Part shown: positions 44,901 through 55,128 of the stretch, in pieces | How the letters are laid out: each line of letters starts with the position of its first letter | Position numbering within the stretch: position 1 is the first letter of the stretch | Source of the DNA: Rugalucina vietnamica | Taxonomy: Eukaryota > Mollusca > Bivalvia > Lucinida > Lucinidae | Length of the DNA stretch: 64,000 bases | Assembly: GCA_964017185.1 (NCBI GenBank) | Contig: OZ024870.1 | Coordinates: forward strand, 28,977,621-29,041,620 | Direction of reading: 5' to 3' | The notes under the pieces: generated by a model | The model's database searches: none | What the model saw: the letters and a program-made list of their open reading frames with translations, nothing else | Told to the model about the DNA's origin: nothing | Translations under genes and position numbers: made by a program

Positions 44901-45504
44901 GCAGTTTGTCACATGACACGCAACAGTTCACTGAAACTAGCTTTTACTGAAAGTGTTGAAAAACAGTCCAAAATGTTTAATTATTACCCTTTAAACAGTA
45001 TGTTGGGTAATATAACAAATGGCATGTCATTTGTTTTGATTTTACAGAACAACTGATTCCAAATTAGGAATACATCTGGTTTTCAATGGCTCCAGAACGG
45101 GCATCAGTAGACAATTTTTGTTGCCGATCTGGAATCAGAGTTATTGGAAAAAAAATCATATTTTCATAATTTAATAACTTTTTAACAAAACAAAATAAAA
45201 AAATTCTACGCGGTAGAAAGTTAGATACATTATTCATCTTCAAGCCTGCAAAGTTTCATCTTGATTAAACAAAAACTGTGACACATTTTTTGAGTTTTGT
45301 AAGGGTACTATAAAAATGACAGAAAAGCTCCCGATCGAGTATCAATTTACTAATTATAGTAACATTTACCTGTCATTCAGACAAAGGTCACAAAAGGTCA
45401 ATGATTCCAGAACGGGGGAGTTTCTTCTACTGTAATAAGGAGAATTAATGTCACGTATATACTCGATTATTTCTATCGTGATTTTCCAAGATGATCCAGA
45501 CCTG

Positions 45505-45590
45505 ATAAGTATACCCCTGCATATCCCAGTTTTGCTATATAAAAGTGGGGTTCAAGGGGGTATATATTGCAGGGACATGTTTTCCTGATG
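45505..45590 (-). mobile_element. FB-B copy 5, right part
   Basis: Continuation of copy 5 after the transposon: ataagtatacccctgcatat to catgttttcctgatg. The duplicated ATAAG is the transposon target duplication. Confidence 0.92.
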
Positions 45591-45744
45591 ATGCAGGTTG
45601 CATTTGATTGAGATTAACAAAATGAATTTGCTTATGCCCTTTAGTTCCTTATTTCAGTTTACATATTCACACTAAGGTATTTTTCTCATTTATATAAGTA
45701 TCTTGGTTTACTCTGTCCTCTAAATAATTCAAACTATCATTCAG

Positions 45745-45975
45745 GTCGATGTTATCGTGAACTCCACTTCAAAAGACCTCAAACTTGACAAAGGCATTGC
45801 CTCTAAAGCTCTTCTCCGAGCCGCTGGGAATGAGATACAGAAAGAATGTGACAACAAATATGGTGGAGGGATAAAAGTTGGTGATGTTGCTGTGACTAAA
45901 GGTTATGGACTGAAATGCAAGAAGGTTTACCATATAGCTGTTGACACGTATGAGAGAGGACAAGGACACCTCAAG
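45745..45975 (+). CDS. PARP14-like, macrodomain 2 middle
   Basis: Residues about 1142-1218, 77 codons, phase 0 both ends, acceptor atcattcag, donor gttagt. VDVIVNSTSKDLKLDKGIAS aligns with the VDxIVN(s/t) loop of macrodomains, followed by GGGIKVGDVAVTKGYGLKCK and KVYHIAVDTY. The loop has Ser-Thr-Ser where canonical domains have an Asn after the Ala/Ser pair. The expected H-L/V-G-P at the end of strand 3 is replaced by HIAVDT. The pocket is therefore altered relative to macrodomain 1. Confidence 0.9.
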
Positions 45976-46330
45976 GTTAGTTAGGATGTTTAGTGTTTAG
46001 ATCTGTGGTTCTGGTATCTAAAGAAGCTTAGTTCATGTGAATCAGGGATGACATTCATGAGTTGTATTTTTTATCAGTGATAAAGGACGAAGGACATTAA
46101 AGGAGGGGGCACTGTGACCTAGTTTTGAAGATTAAAAAAAAATCCACCCTGCCTCCTTCAGTACTTTGTCATTCTTTAAAACATTTGAGTTGTGGAAAGT
46201 TTGACCTTTCTGGGCTCAGAATTATAATGTACATGTATTCTTCAAGTTAATGAACAGAAGTGGCAAAATAGGGCTAAGAAAAGTCACCCCTTTCATATGA
46301 CTGTAAAAGCTGACAGAACTTTTACATCAG

Positions 46331-46565
46331 GAAATCATATCCTTGAAATGTATACCCGCTTAAACCCCACATTTATATAGTAAAACTGGGGTATACAGTT
46401 ATTTTTTAACAAAAACATAGATTGTGGGTACTTGGCAAGGCAGTTCTAACTTGTGCCTACAATCAATGTTTTGAGCAAAAATATTACAAATATCAAACTT
46501 TTTCCAATGAAGTTTTAATTTTTTTGCAGCTGAAAAAAATCTTAGTGTATTTCATGGATGTTTTT
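46331..46565 (+). mobile_element. FB-B foldback element, copy 7
   Basis: Plus orientation. Its 3' end (tttcatggatgtttttt) runs into the acceptor of exon 46573. Confidence 0.87.
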
Positions 46566-46572
46566 TCTTCAG

Positions 46573-46794
46573 GCCCTTTGGTCAGTGGTAGAGCATTGTT
46601 TGAATGAAGCCAACCAGAATGGTGCAACTTCGATAGCTTTCCCGCCCATAGGCTGTGGTGCACAGAAATACCCAGTGAAAGATGTGGCGGATACAATGTT
46701 CAAGTGTATCTCCAAGTTTCTGGAGAAGACGAGGAACACGTCACTCAAGACTATACGTATTGTGATTTACACGGAGGACCATGACAAATTTGAG
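46573..46794 (+). CDS. PARP14-like, macrodomain 2 C-terminal part
   Basis: Residues about 1219-1292, 74 codons, phase 0 both ends, donor gtgatt. ALWSVVEHCLNEANQNGATS and IAFPPIGCGAQKYPVKDVAD are the helix and the strand-loop with G(C/T)G in place of STGxF. It ends with a predicted strand, IRIVIYTEDHDKFE. The acceptor tctteag-like tract (ttttttcttcag) overlaps or abuts the end of an FB-B element. Confidence 0.9.
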
Positions 46795-46903
46795 GTGATT
46801 AACATTTTTATGAAGTGATAGATAAAAAAAATGTGAACCTAAGCTGTACTAGAAAAAAAAAATTGTAGCTATATAAAAAAAAATATCTATATATAAAACA
46901 GAG

Positions 46904-46984
46904 TGACTGTGACTGTACAGACCGGTTTGTGTCGGACCAGGTCGGAAACCCACATTGTTGGTTTTCTCTTGTGAAGGCTCATTT
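46904..46984 (+). mobile_element. FB-A fragment, copy 15
   Basis: Only the 3' third remains (gactgtacagaccggtttgt to gaaggctcattta). Ends 44 bases before exon 47029. Confidence 0.85.
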
Positions 46985-47028
46985 AATACATTGCATTTTT
47001 GCATAACCTTAAATTTTCGTAATTGTAG

Positions 47029-47146
47029 GTGTTTCAGAGAGAATCAAGAAAGTGTAGAACAGCCAGTAACTCTTCAAGTGCCAGCCCTCCAAGAACTAGG
47101 CGGAGTAAAAGACAAAAGAATGGACAAGTTATTAAAGTCTCTAAAG
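47029..47146 (+). CDS. PARP14-like, basic linker between macrodomains 2 and 3
   Basis: Residues about 1293-1331, phase 0 in, phase 1 out, acceptor aattgtag, donor gtatgt. It is Ser/Arg/Lys-rich (SSSASPPRTRRSKRQKNGQ), presumably disordered and possibly a nuclear-localisation or RNA-contact patch. The call rests on the exact frame join to both neighbours and good splice sites, because the linker itself is not conserved. An FB-A element starts about 23 bases past the donor. Confidence 0.75.
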
Positions 47147-47169
47147 GTATGTGTGCTGAGTCACAATAA

Positions 47170-47392
47170 TTGAGCTGCCCCATGGGAAAACCAACAATCT
47201 GCATTGGCGAAAACAAATGCGCAGATCAGCTTCGCGGTAACCGCAAAGCTGATCAGCGCCTTTGTTTTCGCTACTCAGATAGTACAGTTCCTCCTCTACT
47301 TAACTCCAAAATTTCAGGCTTCTAGCCTGCTTCTGTAGCTGTACAGGCCGGTTTGTGTTAGACCTGGTCGGAAACCACATTGTTGGTTTAAG
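47170..47392 (+). mobile_element. FB-A foldback element, copy 16
   Basis: Plus orientation, intact hairpin, 3' terminus lost after cacattgttggttta. Begins about 23 bases after donor 47146. Confidence 0.9.
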
Positions 47393-47568
47393 CTGTCATT
47401 GAGTAAGACCCAGACTGACAAAAACTGAGCTACAAAACTATGGAAGGAATTTGGAGACTGCCTTTATGCACAGGACATTGTTGTTTAGTGTGTAGAGACA
47501 AAATAAATAGCCAGAAATGCCCGAGATCCCCAGTTCCAGAATCACTTAACTTCTTCCTGTTGAAGATA

Positions 47569-47804
47569 TATGATCCGCTGCATGGGAAAACCAACAATCT
47601 GCATAGGCGAAAACAAAGGCGCAGATCGGCTTCGCAGTAACTGTAAAGCTGATCAGTGCCTTTGTTTTTGCTACATGGATAATACAATTCCTCTACTTTC
47701 TAAATCCAAAATTTTCAGCCTCTAACCATCTTCTGTGACTTTACAGCCTGTGTCAGACCTAGTAGGAATCCAAATTGTTGGTTTTCTCGTGCACAGGCTA
47801 ATAT
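47569..47804 (+). mobile_element. FB-A foldback element, copy 17
   Basis: Plus orientation, ends tatgatccgctgcatggg and caggctaatatg, hairpin present. Confidence 0.9.
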
Positions 47805-48191
47805 GTTTTTCATAGTGTGCCAAGTTTTGTAAAGACTATAAAAATGTGAATATCATAGAGAATGTGATTTCTAACATCGTCCATGAAAATTATGTCCCTA
47901 AGTAACTCTAAAACATTGACTTCGTGGCTTGTGCTTCGGTTGTCCCGAAACAGAAAGGTTTTGATTTTTTGGTAATGGTCTGTTTCATGACTTGAAACTC
48001 TTACAATGACGTCATAAATTAGAATCAAATCAAATCATTGACCAAATTCTAGGAATTATTGTAGAACAAAATCTGATACCAGAATCAAACAAAACTAAAT
48101 CCTATCTGGACCTATAGTAAAAATCAAACAAAACCTATAATATGTATCGGGACGAAGTAAGCACCCAGTGACATTTGTTTGTTACTTGCAG

Positions 48192-48308
48192 ACTCGGCTC
48201 AGTTTAGAATAGACTGTTTAGACGTGAACATCAGACAAGGTGACATCACCAGTGAAGACACAGATGCTATTGTAGCAAGCTGTAATCTAGATCTTGACTT
48301 GTCAAAAG
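48192..48308 (+). CDS. PARP14-like, start of macrodomain 3
   Basis: Residues about 1332-1370, phase 1 both ends, acceptor ttacttgcag, donor gtattt. FRIDCLDVNIRQGDITSEDT and DAIVASCNLDLDLSK match the first strand, the G-D-I turn and the DAIV(N/A) loop of macrodomains. The usual VN-x-x-N loop has become VASCNLD, so this domain is likely divergent in ligand binding. Confidence 0.87.
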
Positions 48309-48442
48309 GTATTTCTGAAATCATTGTATATGCTTAATTAGACTGATAGCTACATAAAATATGTGAAATATTCTTAAAATTTGACCGATTAAAAGATGCC
48401 ATTATAGCCAGGTCTGGGGTTAAAATTTGACAGATTAAAAGA

Positions 48443-48683
48443 TATGAGCCACGACGTGAGAAAACCGGTCTTCGGGGTTTCAGACCATGTCTGACACAAA
48501 CTGACCTGTACAGTCACAGAAGCAGACTAGAAGCTTGAAATTTTGGATATAAGAAGATGAGGAATTGTACTCTCCGTGTAGCAAAAACAAAGGCGCTAAT
48601 CAGCTTCGCAGTTACTGCAAAGCTGATCTGCGCCTTTGTTTTCGCAAAGGCAAAATCCCGTTTTCTCACGATGCGGCTCATAT
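48443..48683 (-). mobile_element. FB-A foldback element, copy 18
   Basis: Minus orientation, gatatgagccacgacgtgag to gatgcggctcatat. A short flanking sequence (ggtctggggttaaaatttga, cagattaaaagat) is echoed on the far side at 48700-48760. Confidence 0.9.
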
Positions 48684-48780
48684 CATTAAAAGCCAGGCCA
48701 GGGAATAAAATTTGACAGATTATAAGATGCCATTATTGCCAGGCCTGGGGTGAAGCTGTTCAAGTTTGATAATAAAGACC

Positions 48781-49018
48781 TGGGCCCAGTTGTTCAAAAT
48801 TAACGACATCGTTAGTTAATGATTCGTTAAAATTTCAAACATGAATATTACAAATACACTGTTATTTTTTGCTGAAAAAATGTGAGAATCCTTTGCATTG
48901 CAAAGGATTCTCTCATTTTTTCAACAAAAAATAACAGTATATTTCCGTAAGTAGTCAGATTTAGTTAACAAGTTGAGGTCTTAAAAATGATGTTATGCTA
49001 ACGAACAACTGGGCCCTG
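48781..49018. mobile_element. MITE with GGGCCCAGTTGTTC termini, copy 2
   Basis: Same family as 39624-39866: tgggcccagttgttcaaaat to cgaacaactgggccct, with the central palindrome atccttTgcattgcaaaggat flanked by ttttt.caacaaaaaataac arms. Confidence 0.9.
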
Positions 49019-49140
49019 GTAAATGCTAACATGCCAAGTTGCTATCAATATGTTACCAATTTGGCAAAGATGACATAAAAATTATGAGAGGGAAAAACTT
49101 TGTGCTCTGTTACATGTATGTTGAGCGTGAAAAAAGTATT

Positions 49141-49398
49141 CATTATGAAAACTTTCCCATGCAATAAACAGAGATTTTTGGAGCTTTAAAAATTTAAATT
49201 TTTCAGCTAAATGTTTTGATATTTTTCTTATTTTTGCTCGAAATATAGATTGTGGGTACACGTGAGAACCGCCTCGCCGAGGCGGTTCTAACAAGTACCC
49301 ACAATCTATGTTTTGGAGCAAAAATGAGAAAATAGGTGTACCCTTGCATACCCCAGCTTTGCTATATAAAAGTGGGTTTCAAGTGGGTTTTCCTGATA
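49141..49398 (-). mobile_element. FB-B foldback element, copy 8
   Basis: Minus orientation, intact central palindrome (gaaccgcctcgccgaggcgg, ttc). Its end lies about 15 bases before exon 49414. Confidence 0.92.
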
Positions 49399-49413
49399 TC
49401 ATTTGTACCGTAG

Positions 49414-49479
49414 GTGCTGTCACCAAGGCCCTACTAAAGAAAGGTGGTGATGAAATCAAGAAAGACTGTGAAAAACAGA
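49414..49479 (+). CDS. PARP14-like, macrodomain 3 short exon
   Basis: A 66-nt exon, phase 1 both ends, donor gtaagc. GAVTKALLKKGGDEIKKDCE is the helix after the ligand loop, closely parallel to GIASKALLRAAGNEIQKECD in macrodomain 2, which supports a tandem-duplication origin. The acceptor gtaccgtag is poor in pyrimidines, and the end of an FB-B element lies about 15 bases upstream. Confidence 0.85.
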
Positions 49480-49689
49480 GTAAGCTTGTCGTATGGTTTA
49501 TATGCATTGTTGCTTCATACTTTTAAACTATCAATGTTGTGCATAGAACTTCTCTTTGGGGTTTCAGTATCATGTTTTAACCTATCGATTCCAGCTGACT
49601 TGTGTAAGTCTTTTAGAACATTATTTCTCATATATCTAAATAAGCTTTGCTTAAAATTTGAATAGTAACTGAAAATCTGAAAATTTATG

Positions 49690-49861
49690 TAGTAACTGCA
49701 AAGCTGATTACACCTTTGTCTTTGCTACACGAATAGTACAATTCCTGTTCTTCCTTAATCCAAAATTCCCAGCCTCTAGCTATCTTCTGTGCTTGTACAA
49801 CTTGGTTTTTTTTTTCAGACCTGTTGGAAAATCATGTTGCTGGTTTTCTCATGACGGCTAA
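49690..49861 (+). mobile_element. FB-A fragment, copy 19
   Basis: Plus orientation, 5' third missing; ends tggttttctcatgacggcta, about 16 bases before exon 49878. Confidence 0.82.
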
Positions 49862-49877
49862 TGTAATGTGTTTTTAG

Positions 49878-50057
49878 AGGCCACTATGAGGAAAGAAGGT
49901 ATTGCAGTGACTAACGCTGGCCAGTTGAATTCCAACTACATCATCCATGTCGAGACCAAGTACAAGACCAGAGAGTGGTTACGCCCCGTGGAACAATGTC
50001 TGAAGACAGCTGAGGATCATGGGTTCAAGTCTGTAGCTTTTCCTACCCTTGGGATTT
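49878..50057 (+). CDS. PARP14-like, macrodomain 3 middle
   Basis: Residues about 1393-1452, phase 1 both ends, acceptor tgtttttag, donor gtaagt. GIAVTNAGQLNSNYIIHVET then WLRPVEQCLKTAEDHGFKSV and AFPTLGI are the strand-helix-strand parts of a macrodomain. The loop after AFPTLG lacks the STGxF motif. The 3' part of an FB-A element ends about 16 bases before the acceptor region. Confidence 0.88.
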
Positions 50058-50099
50058 GTAAGTACATGTATAGTGCAGCCAGTAAGATTTGTTTTACAA

Positions 50100-50338
50100 A
50101 TGAGCCGCCGTATGGGAAAACCAACAATCTGCCTGGCAAAAACAAAGGCGCAGATCAGCTTCTCAGTAACTGCGAAGCTGATCAGCGCCTTTGTTTTCGC
50201 TACTCAGATAGTACAGTTGATCTTTTACTTAAATCCGAAATTTCAAGCTTCTAGTTCTTTTCTGTGACTGTACAGCCTGATTTGTGTCAGACCTGTTCGG
50301 AAACCACATTGTTGGTTTTCGCACGAGGCAGCTCAAAT
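50100..50338 (+). mobile_element. FB-A foldback element, copy 20
   Basis: Plus orientation, well preserved; begins about 42 bases after donor 50057. Confidence 0.92.
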
Positions 50339-50553
50339 ATCTGCATTAGCCGGTGGAAGAAATGGGTACAGCATCAAGAGTAAAACTGCTCTATGCTGTA
50401 CTTGTTTTCACTAATTTATAAAATAGACAGTACATGCTAGGTCCTGAATTTCAAATTTTCTTGTTTAAATTTTTGAAAGGGCAGACTAGTCTTACCCAAA
50501 TTACTAGAAGACTATAAAGCAGGACCTTTCCTCCCTCAAAAAGACTGAAAAAA

Positions 50554-50794
50554 TATGAGCCGTCCCATGGGAAAACCAACAATCTGCCTAGGCGAAAACA
50601 AAGGCGCAGATCAGCTTCGCGGTAACCGCGAAGCTGATCAGCGCCTTTGTTTTCACTACACGGATAGTACGATTCCTCTTCTTTCTAAATCCAAAATTTC
50701 AAGCCTCTAACCATCTTCCGTGCTTGTAGAGCACGGTTTGTGTCGGATCTGTTCGGAAACCACATTGTTGGTTTTCCCACGAGGCGGCTCAAAT
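50554..50794 (+). mobile_element. FB-A foldback element, copy 21
   Basis: Plus orientation, with a near-perfect central stem (ggcgcagatcagcttcgcgg and inverse). Ends 50 bases before exon 50844. Confidence 0.93.
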
Positions 50795-50843
50795 ATTGCA
50801 AAATGATGTGCTAATGAATTACTTCCCGTCATGTTATTTCCAG

Positions 50844-51011
50844 CTGTTGGTTGCTCAGCTGAGGGTATAGCAGAACTAATGCAAGAGGCCATGACAAACT
50901 TTACGAAAAATAATGTGGTGAAAAGCCTTCAGGAGGTGCGGATAATAGTCTTTCAGAAGGAGATAGTGACCAAGTTCATCAACGCTATGAAAGATTCAAT
51001 AGAGGGATCAG
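50844..51011 (+). CDS. PARP14-like, macrodomain 3 C-terminal part
   Basis: Residues about 1453-1508, phase 1 both ends, acceptor tatttccag, donor gtattg. SVGCSAEGIAELMQEAMTNF and LQEVRIIVFQKEIVTKFINA are the last helix, strand and helix of the macro fold. FB-A elements lie on both sides within the flanking introns (42 bases past the previous donor and 50 bases before this acceptor). Confidence 0.88.
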
Positions 51012-51538
51012 GTATTGATCATTATGGTTCAATAAGTATAGAATTATGTTTGTGGCATAATAACAGTTGGTCAAACTTTATTTTAGTCTTATGTTAGCCT
51101 TAGAAATACATGTAGATTAATCTCACCTGAATGAAGTTTTTCTAATGTACACACTGATTATGTTGCATAGAAAAAGGAAATGAATGCTTATCTGAGTGGG
51201 TTAAGAATAAATGTTTTTTCATCTGGTCAGCAAAGCATATGAAAACCTTGATGATAAACAAGCCTCTCATGAAATGTTAGGGGGATTTTATTGTATACAC
51301 ATATGCTGTAGGTGTTTTTTAATTGTCATCTTCAGGCCATCACCCATCAAACATCTTTGAAGATCCATGTTCATTTAAAACTACATTTAAAAGGAGAGTA
51401 TCTTTTAATAAGAGTAGCAAAAGTTTAGTCATGTCATTTTTGTCACATGACCAAGATGGCTGCCAAGTTCATTAATTTTTATGCTAAAATCCTTTAAACA
51501 ATTTATTCTTCGGTACTGTTGGACACTGAAGCTCGTCA
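51012..51538. other. Intron without recognised features
   Basis: Intron after macrodomain 3. A short HIN-1-like phrase (cacatgaccaagatggctgc) at about 51445 hints at an eroded HIN-1 core; otherwise nothing. Confidence 0.5.
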
Positions 51539-51742
51539 TATGAGCTGTCTTGTGAGAAAACTAACAATGTGGTTTCTGAACAGGTCCTACACAAATCAGG
51601 TTGTACAGTCACAGAAGCAGGCTAGTAGCTTGAAATTTAAGAAGAGATAGCGTACTATCCATGTATCGAAAACAAAGGCGTTGATCAGCTGTGCAGTTAC
51701 TGTGACTTTGTTTTTGCCTATGCATGTTGTTGATTTTCTCAT
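51539..51742 (-). mobile_element. FB-A foldback element, copy 22
   Basis: Minus orientation, hairpin arm shortened, end degraded after ttgattttctcat. Confidence 0.83.
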
Positions 51743-52301
51743 TTTTAATTTAAATGATGAACCTTGGTTTAGCAAGATCATATTATTACCTTTTCCTTAC
51801 TTTTTCCCTACTTTTGCATCAAAATCACTTGAACGCCTGATGATCATATCAACATTTCACTTTAAAATGACTAATCATATCTTGAAAACTAACTTCATGT
51901 GCTTTGCTTGCATTGCAGAACTTGATAAAACTGCACACTTCACTATGCTTCCTTTATGCTGCTTTTCAGGTTTTTTGCTCTCGAAAAATAAAGTGATGCA
52001 TATTAAAATTTCACCAACAATAAATAAGTACCATACTAGTGAAACAATATGCATATCTTTCAACTTTAGCTTTGAAAGGTGCTTTTATAGAAACATCATC
52101 CACGCGAACTTTACATATTCTCTCGGAAAGCTTTGTCTACAAACACTGAAAGATGAAGAGGAGCTAATTTCAAAGATTGCTGTAAGGTTAGTAACAAACT
52201 TATGTTCTATTTGCACTAAATGTTGCATTGTTTGGAGCTGATATGAAAAAAAAAAACTATATAAAGTAGCACTATTATAAGAAATCTGTTTCAAAGATTA
52301 T

Positions 52302-52574
52302 TAGCTTACCTGAGCCAAAGGCTCATGGGGAGCTTATAGTATGGTTCTCGAGTGGGCGTCCATCCGTCTGTTCACATTTTCAAAGATCTTCTTCTCTGAA
52401 ACCGCTTGGCCTGTCAAAGCCAAATTTTATGTAAAACATCTATAGGAAGGATCCGCGGCACATACTTGTACTGCTTAAATATGGGAGTACTCACCCCGGG
52501 CCAATTCTCTTTTGTCCAGTGACAGTACTTCATGACTCTCAGGTGAGCGATCGTTGCCTTTGGGCTACTTGTTT
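52302..52574 (+). mobile_element. Short HIN-1 element with one partial core unit
   Basis: Has the 5' terminal hairpin (agcttacctgagcc, ggctcatggggagct), one truncated core unit (cttctctgaaaccgcttggcc), then ctcaggtgagcgatcg and the alternative 3' hairpin end TTTGGGCTACTTGTTT. It shows that the ends can enclose a minimal core. Confidence 0.82.
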
Positions 52575-52784
52575 CTTACGCAATGCATGTTGTGAGGTAT
52601 TTGTTTGCATGTAACGTTTTTGCCAAAGGTCCTATTATACTGTAACCCAACTTATTTTCACAGCTTAAATGTTGTGATTTTCTTTTCAATCTTTTTGCAG
52701 CATTTTCTTTTAATGCATAAATTTATAGAGAAAATAATTTGCTGGTGAAATCCAATTGGTTTACAGTATTTATTTTATTTTCTG

Positions 52785-52970
52785 GAGATCCCTCGTGGGA
52801 AAACCAACAATCTGGTTTCCAAACAGGTCCAACACAAACCGACCTGTACAATCACAGAAAAGAGCTAGAAGCTTGAAATTTCGGATTTAAGTAGAAGAGG
52901 AATTGTACTATCCGAGTAGCGAAAACAAAGGCGCTGATCAGCTTCGCAGTTCCTATGAGGCGGCTCATTT
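52785..52970 (-). mobile_element. FB-A foldback element, copy 23
   Basis: Minus orientation, second hairpin arm deleted (jumps from cttcgcagt to tcctatgaggcggctcat). Confidence 0.87.
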
Positions 52971-53352
52971 CTTGAATTCTGTATGTATTTATTTTTCATG
53001 CTCTAAGCTATTCTCCCTCCGAGCAAAAGTTATTGATCTTGGGACCTGTGAGCTGGTTAACAACTGAAACGTGTATTGCCACCGTATTTGAATGGCCAGA
53101 AAATCTATCTTCAGGTATTCCCAAGGATTTATATGACTGAATTTCAAATATGTGCTTGATTGAAGAAATCCTAATTCTTCGAAATAAACAACAAAAGTGG
53201 CCATCAAAATTCACATTTTCCCCACTAACTTATTGCTCAACTATTATAGCATAGTTACTGGTACATGTATATTAAATGTATGATTTGTATACCGTACATG
53301 TACATTAGCCTGTGCAATTTTTACCCCCTGAATGCTACTTTTGTATACAATC

Positions 53353-53595
53353 ATATGAGCCTGTGCATGAGAAAACCAACAATTTGCATATGCGAAAACA
53401 AAGGCGCAGACCAGCTTCGCGGTAACCTCGAAGCTGATCAGCACCTTTGTTTTCGCTACACGGATAGTACAATTCCTCTACTTTCTAAATCCAAAGTTTC
53501 TAGCCTCTAACCATCTTCTGTGACTGTACAGGCTGTTCTGTGTTGGACCTGGTCGGAACCCAAATTGTTGGTTTTCTCATGTACAGGCTCATATA
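53353..53595 (+). mobile_element. FB-A foldback element, copy 24
   Basis: Plus orientation, tatgagcctgtgcatgag to caggctcatata; directly abuts FB-B copy 9. Confidence 0.92.
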
Positions 53596-53796
53596 GTATA
53601 AACTGGGGTGTACAGGGGTAAACATTGTTTCTTTTTTCTTCTTCAAAGCATATACTGTGGGTACTTGTTAAAATTGCTGCAGTGATGCAGTAACGAGCCA
53701 GTTCCAATGCATATCCTTAATCTATTTTTGAGCAAAAATAAAAAAGAGATACCAAAACTTTTCAACTGAAAACTTTTAAATTTTACTGTAATGAAA
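53596..53796 (+). mobile_element. FB-B foldback element, copy 9 (degraded)
   Basis: Plus orientation, truncated at the 5' side by FB-A copy 24; aaactggggtgtacaggggt and tttttgagcaaaaata are retained. Ends about 50 bases before exon 53848. Confidence 0.78.
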
Positions 53797-53847
53797 ATCA
53801 AAATCTGTGCAAAATCCTAATGTGTATGGTTTGTATAAATATTTCAG

Positions 53848-54077
53848 GTGATTCTTCAGACCATGACCAAGAGAGAGTGACTCCACACCCCAGGAAACCC
53901 CACCCACCTGACAACAAAGGTGGAAGCCACAATACTGATAATGTTCCCATCAAAATATATGCCGAGGGAGAGTGTAATGTTGGCAAGGCATTTAAACAGC
54001 TGAGGAAAGGAGTTGAGGATGAGTGGATTGTATCTGACTTGACTGAATCTGTCCTGTTTAGCATGCCGCAACAAAAG
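53848..54077 (+). CDS. PARP14-like, linker exon before the WWE region
   Basis: Residues about 1509-1585, phase 1 in, phase 0 out, acceptor atatttcag, donor gtgagc. A polar, Pro/His/Asp-rich linker (DSSDHDQERVTPHPRKPHPP) leads into VPIKIYAEGECNVGKAFKQL, a strand-helix unit like the one before the WWE domain in PARP14 relatives. Splice sites and frame fit exactly. Confidence 0.85.
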
Positions 54078-54349
54078 GTGAGCATCATGACACAGGATTA
54101 ATTATTCATCATGCTTAACTAGTGTGAGCATGATATTTATCCTCCTCATTAATAACAAAACTTTGAAACAAATTATTTGCAATTTTAACTTTTTATGGTT
54201 TAGATCATCAGAGACAGGCATTTGTTCTGCAAAAGTAATATTAAACCAAATGCCAACAGTTATTGGTCTTGAAATTTAAACATTTATGACCAGGATAGAA
54301 CCAATGCCCAGCCTAGTAGAGCAAGAAATCAGTTTACATCAGATTTATA

Positions 54350-54590
54350 TTTGAGCCTGTGTGTGAGAAAACCAACAATTTGGGTTCCGACCAGGTCCGA
54401 CACAAACCGGGCTGTACAGTCACAGAAGATGGTAAGAGGCTGGAAATTTTGGATTTAGAAAGTAGAGGAATTGTACAATGCGTGTAGCGAAAACAAAGGC
54501 GTTGATCAGCTTCGCAGTTACTGTGAAGCTGATCAGCGCCTTTGTTTTTCCATATGCAAATTGTTGGTTTTCTCTTGCGGCGGCTCATTT
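54350..54590 (-). mobile_element. FB-A foldback element, copy 25
   Basis: Minus orientation, intact hairpin, ends ttgagcctgtgtgtgag and gcggcggctcattt. Confidence 0.92.
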
Positions 54591-54934
54591 ATATTTTCAT
54601 TTACCTCAGTGAATAAACTTTTCTGTTGCTTTTCATTTGACTTTAGTTTATCTGTTTTTCAATGGATTAAAGATGGCAAGTTGACTGTTACATGTACTTC
54701 CAAATACTTCCAAAAGAATTGGCTCTCGATACTTGTAAACTGCCTTGGAAAAGAATGGTTAGATAACACTGTCAGATTTACTTTGATTTCATTGTGGAAC
54801 AAACCAGTAAACACATATTAAACAGAAAGAATTCTACCAATTTGTTTGCTTAGTTTTTATTAAAAATTGAAAATAAAAGCCTTGCTATAGAGTAGTGCCT
54901 CACATGATGCGATAATAGAATAGCATAACAGTAG

Positions 54935-55105
54935 ACCTTGTGGCCCCCATGATAGCCGAGTGGTTATAAGGTTGCTCATTACAGTATACTGCTGTTATTA
55001 TAATCAGTCGATCATCTCATTCCAGTGTTAGAGCCCAGCAGGTGGAACATATGAGACAGACCAAGTTCTATATGCAGGTTTGCCAGGTGGTTTTCCACTA
55101 GGAGT
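54935..55105 (+). mobile_element. Truncated SINE
   Basis: Head atgatagccgagtggttata and a body with gatcatctcattccagtgtt and gagacagaccaagttctata, matching the SINE at 42490; 3' end missing. It precedes the WWE exon by 24 bases. Confidence 0.72.
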
Positions 55106-55128
55106 TTATTATTGATCTATATTTACAG

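Larger units (their letters stand above)
40761..45504. mobile_element. DNA transposon of 4.7 kb with long inverted termini and TSD ATAAG
   Basis: The termini CAGGTCTGGATCATCT (40761) and its inverse (ending 45504) continue as a long inverted repeat. The right arm 45110-45504 pairs with 40761-40805 plus 41260-41600; the left arm carries an extra block of about 450 bp. The element sits exactly inside an FB-B copy and is flanked by ATAAG at 40756-40760 and 45505-45509, a 5-bp target-site duplication. No transposase was recognised; reading frames in the interior are short. It carries later insertions: a Y element with a SINE, another FB-B fragment and SINE pieces. The superfamily is unassigned. 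Confidence 0.88.

Noticed and set aside
51681-52241. A 186-codon open frame between macrodomain 3 and the linker exon
   Set aside because: Its start lies in FB-A copy 22 and it resembles no known domain. The stretch ending LKDEEELISKIAV looks exon-like, but no acceptor gives the frame needed after exon 51011, while 51011 to 53848 joins cleanly.
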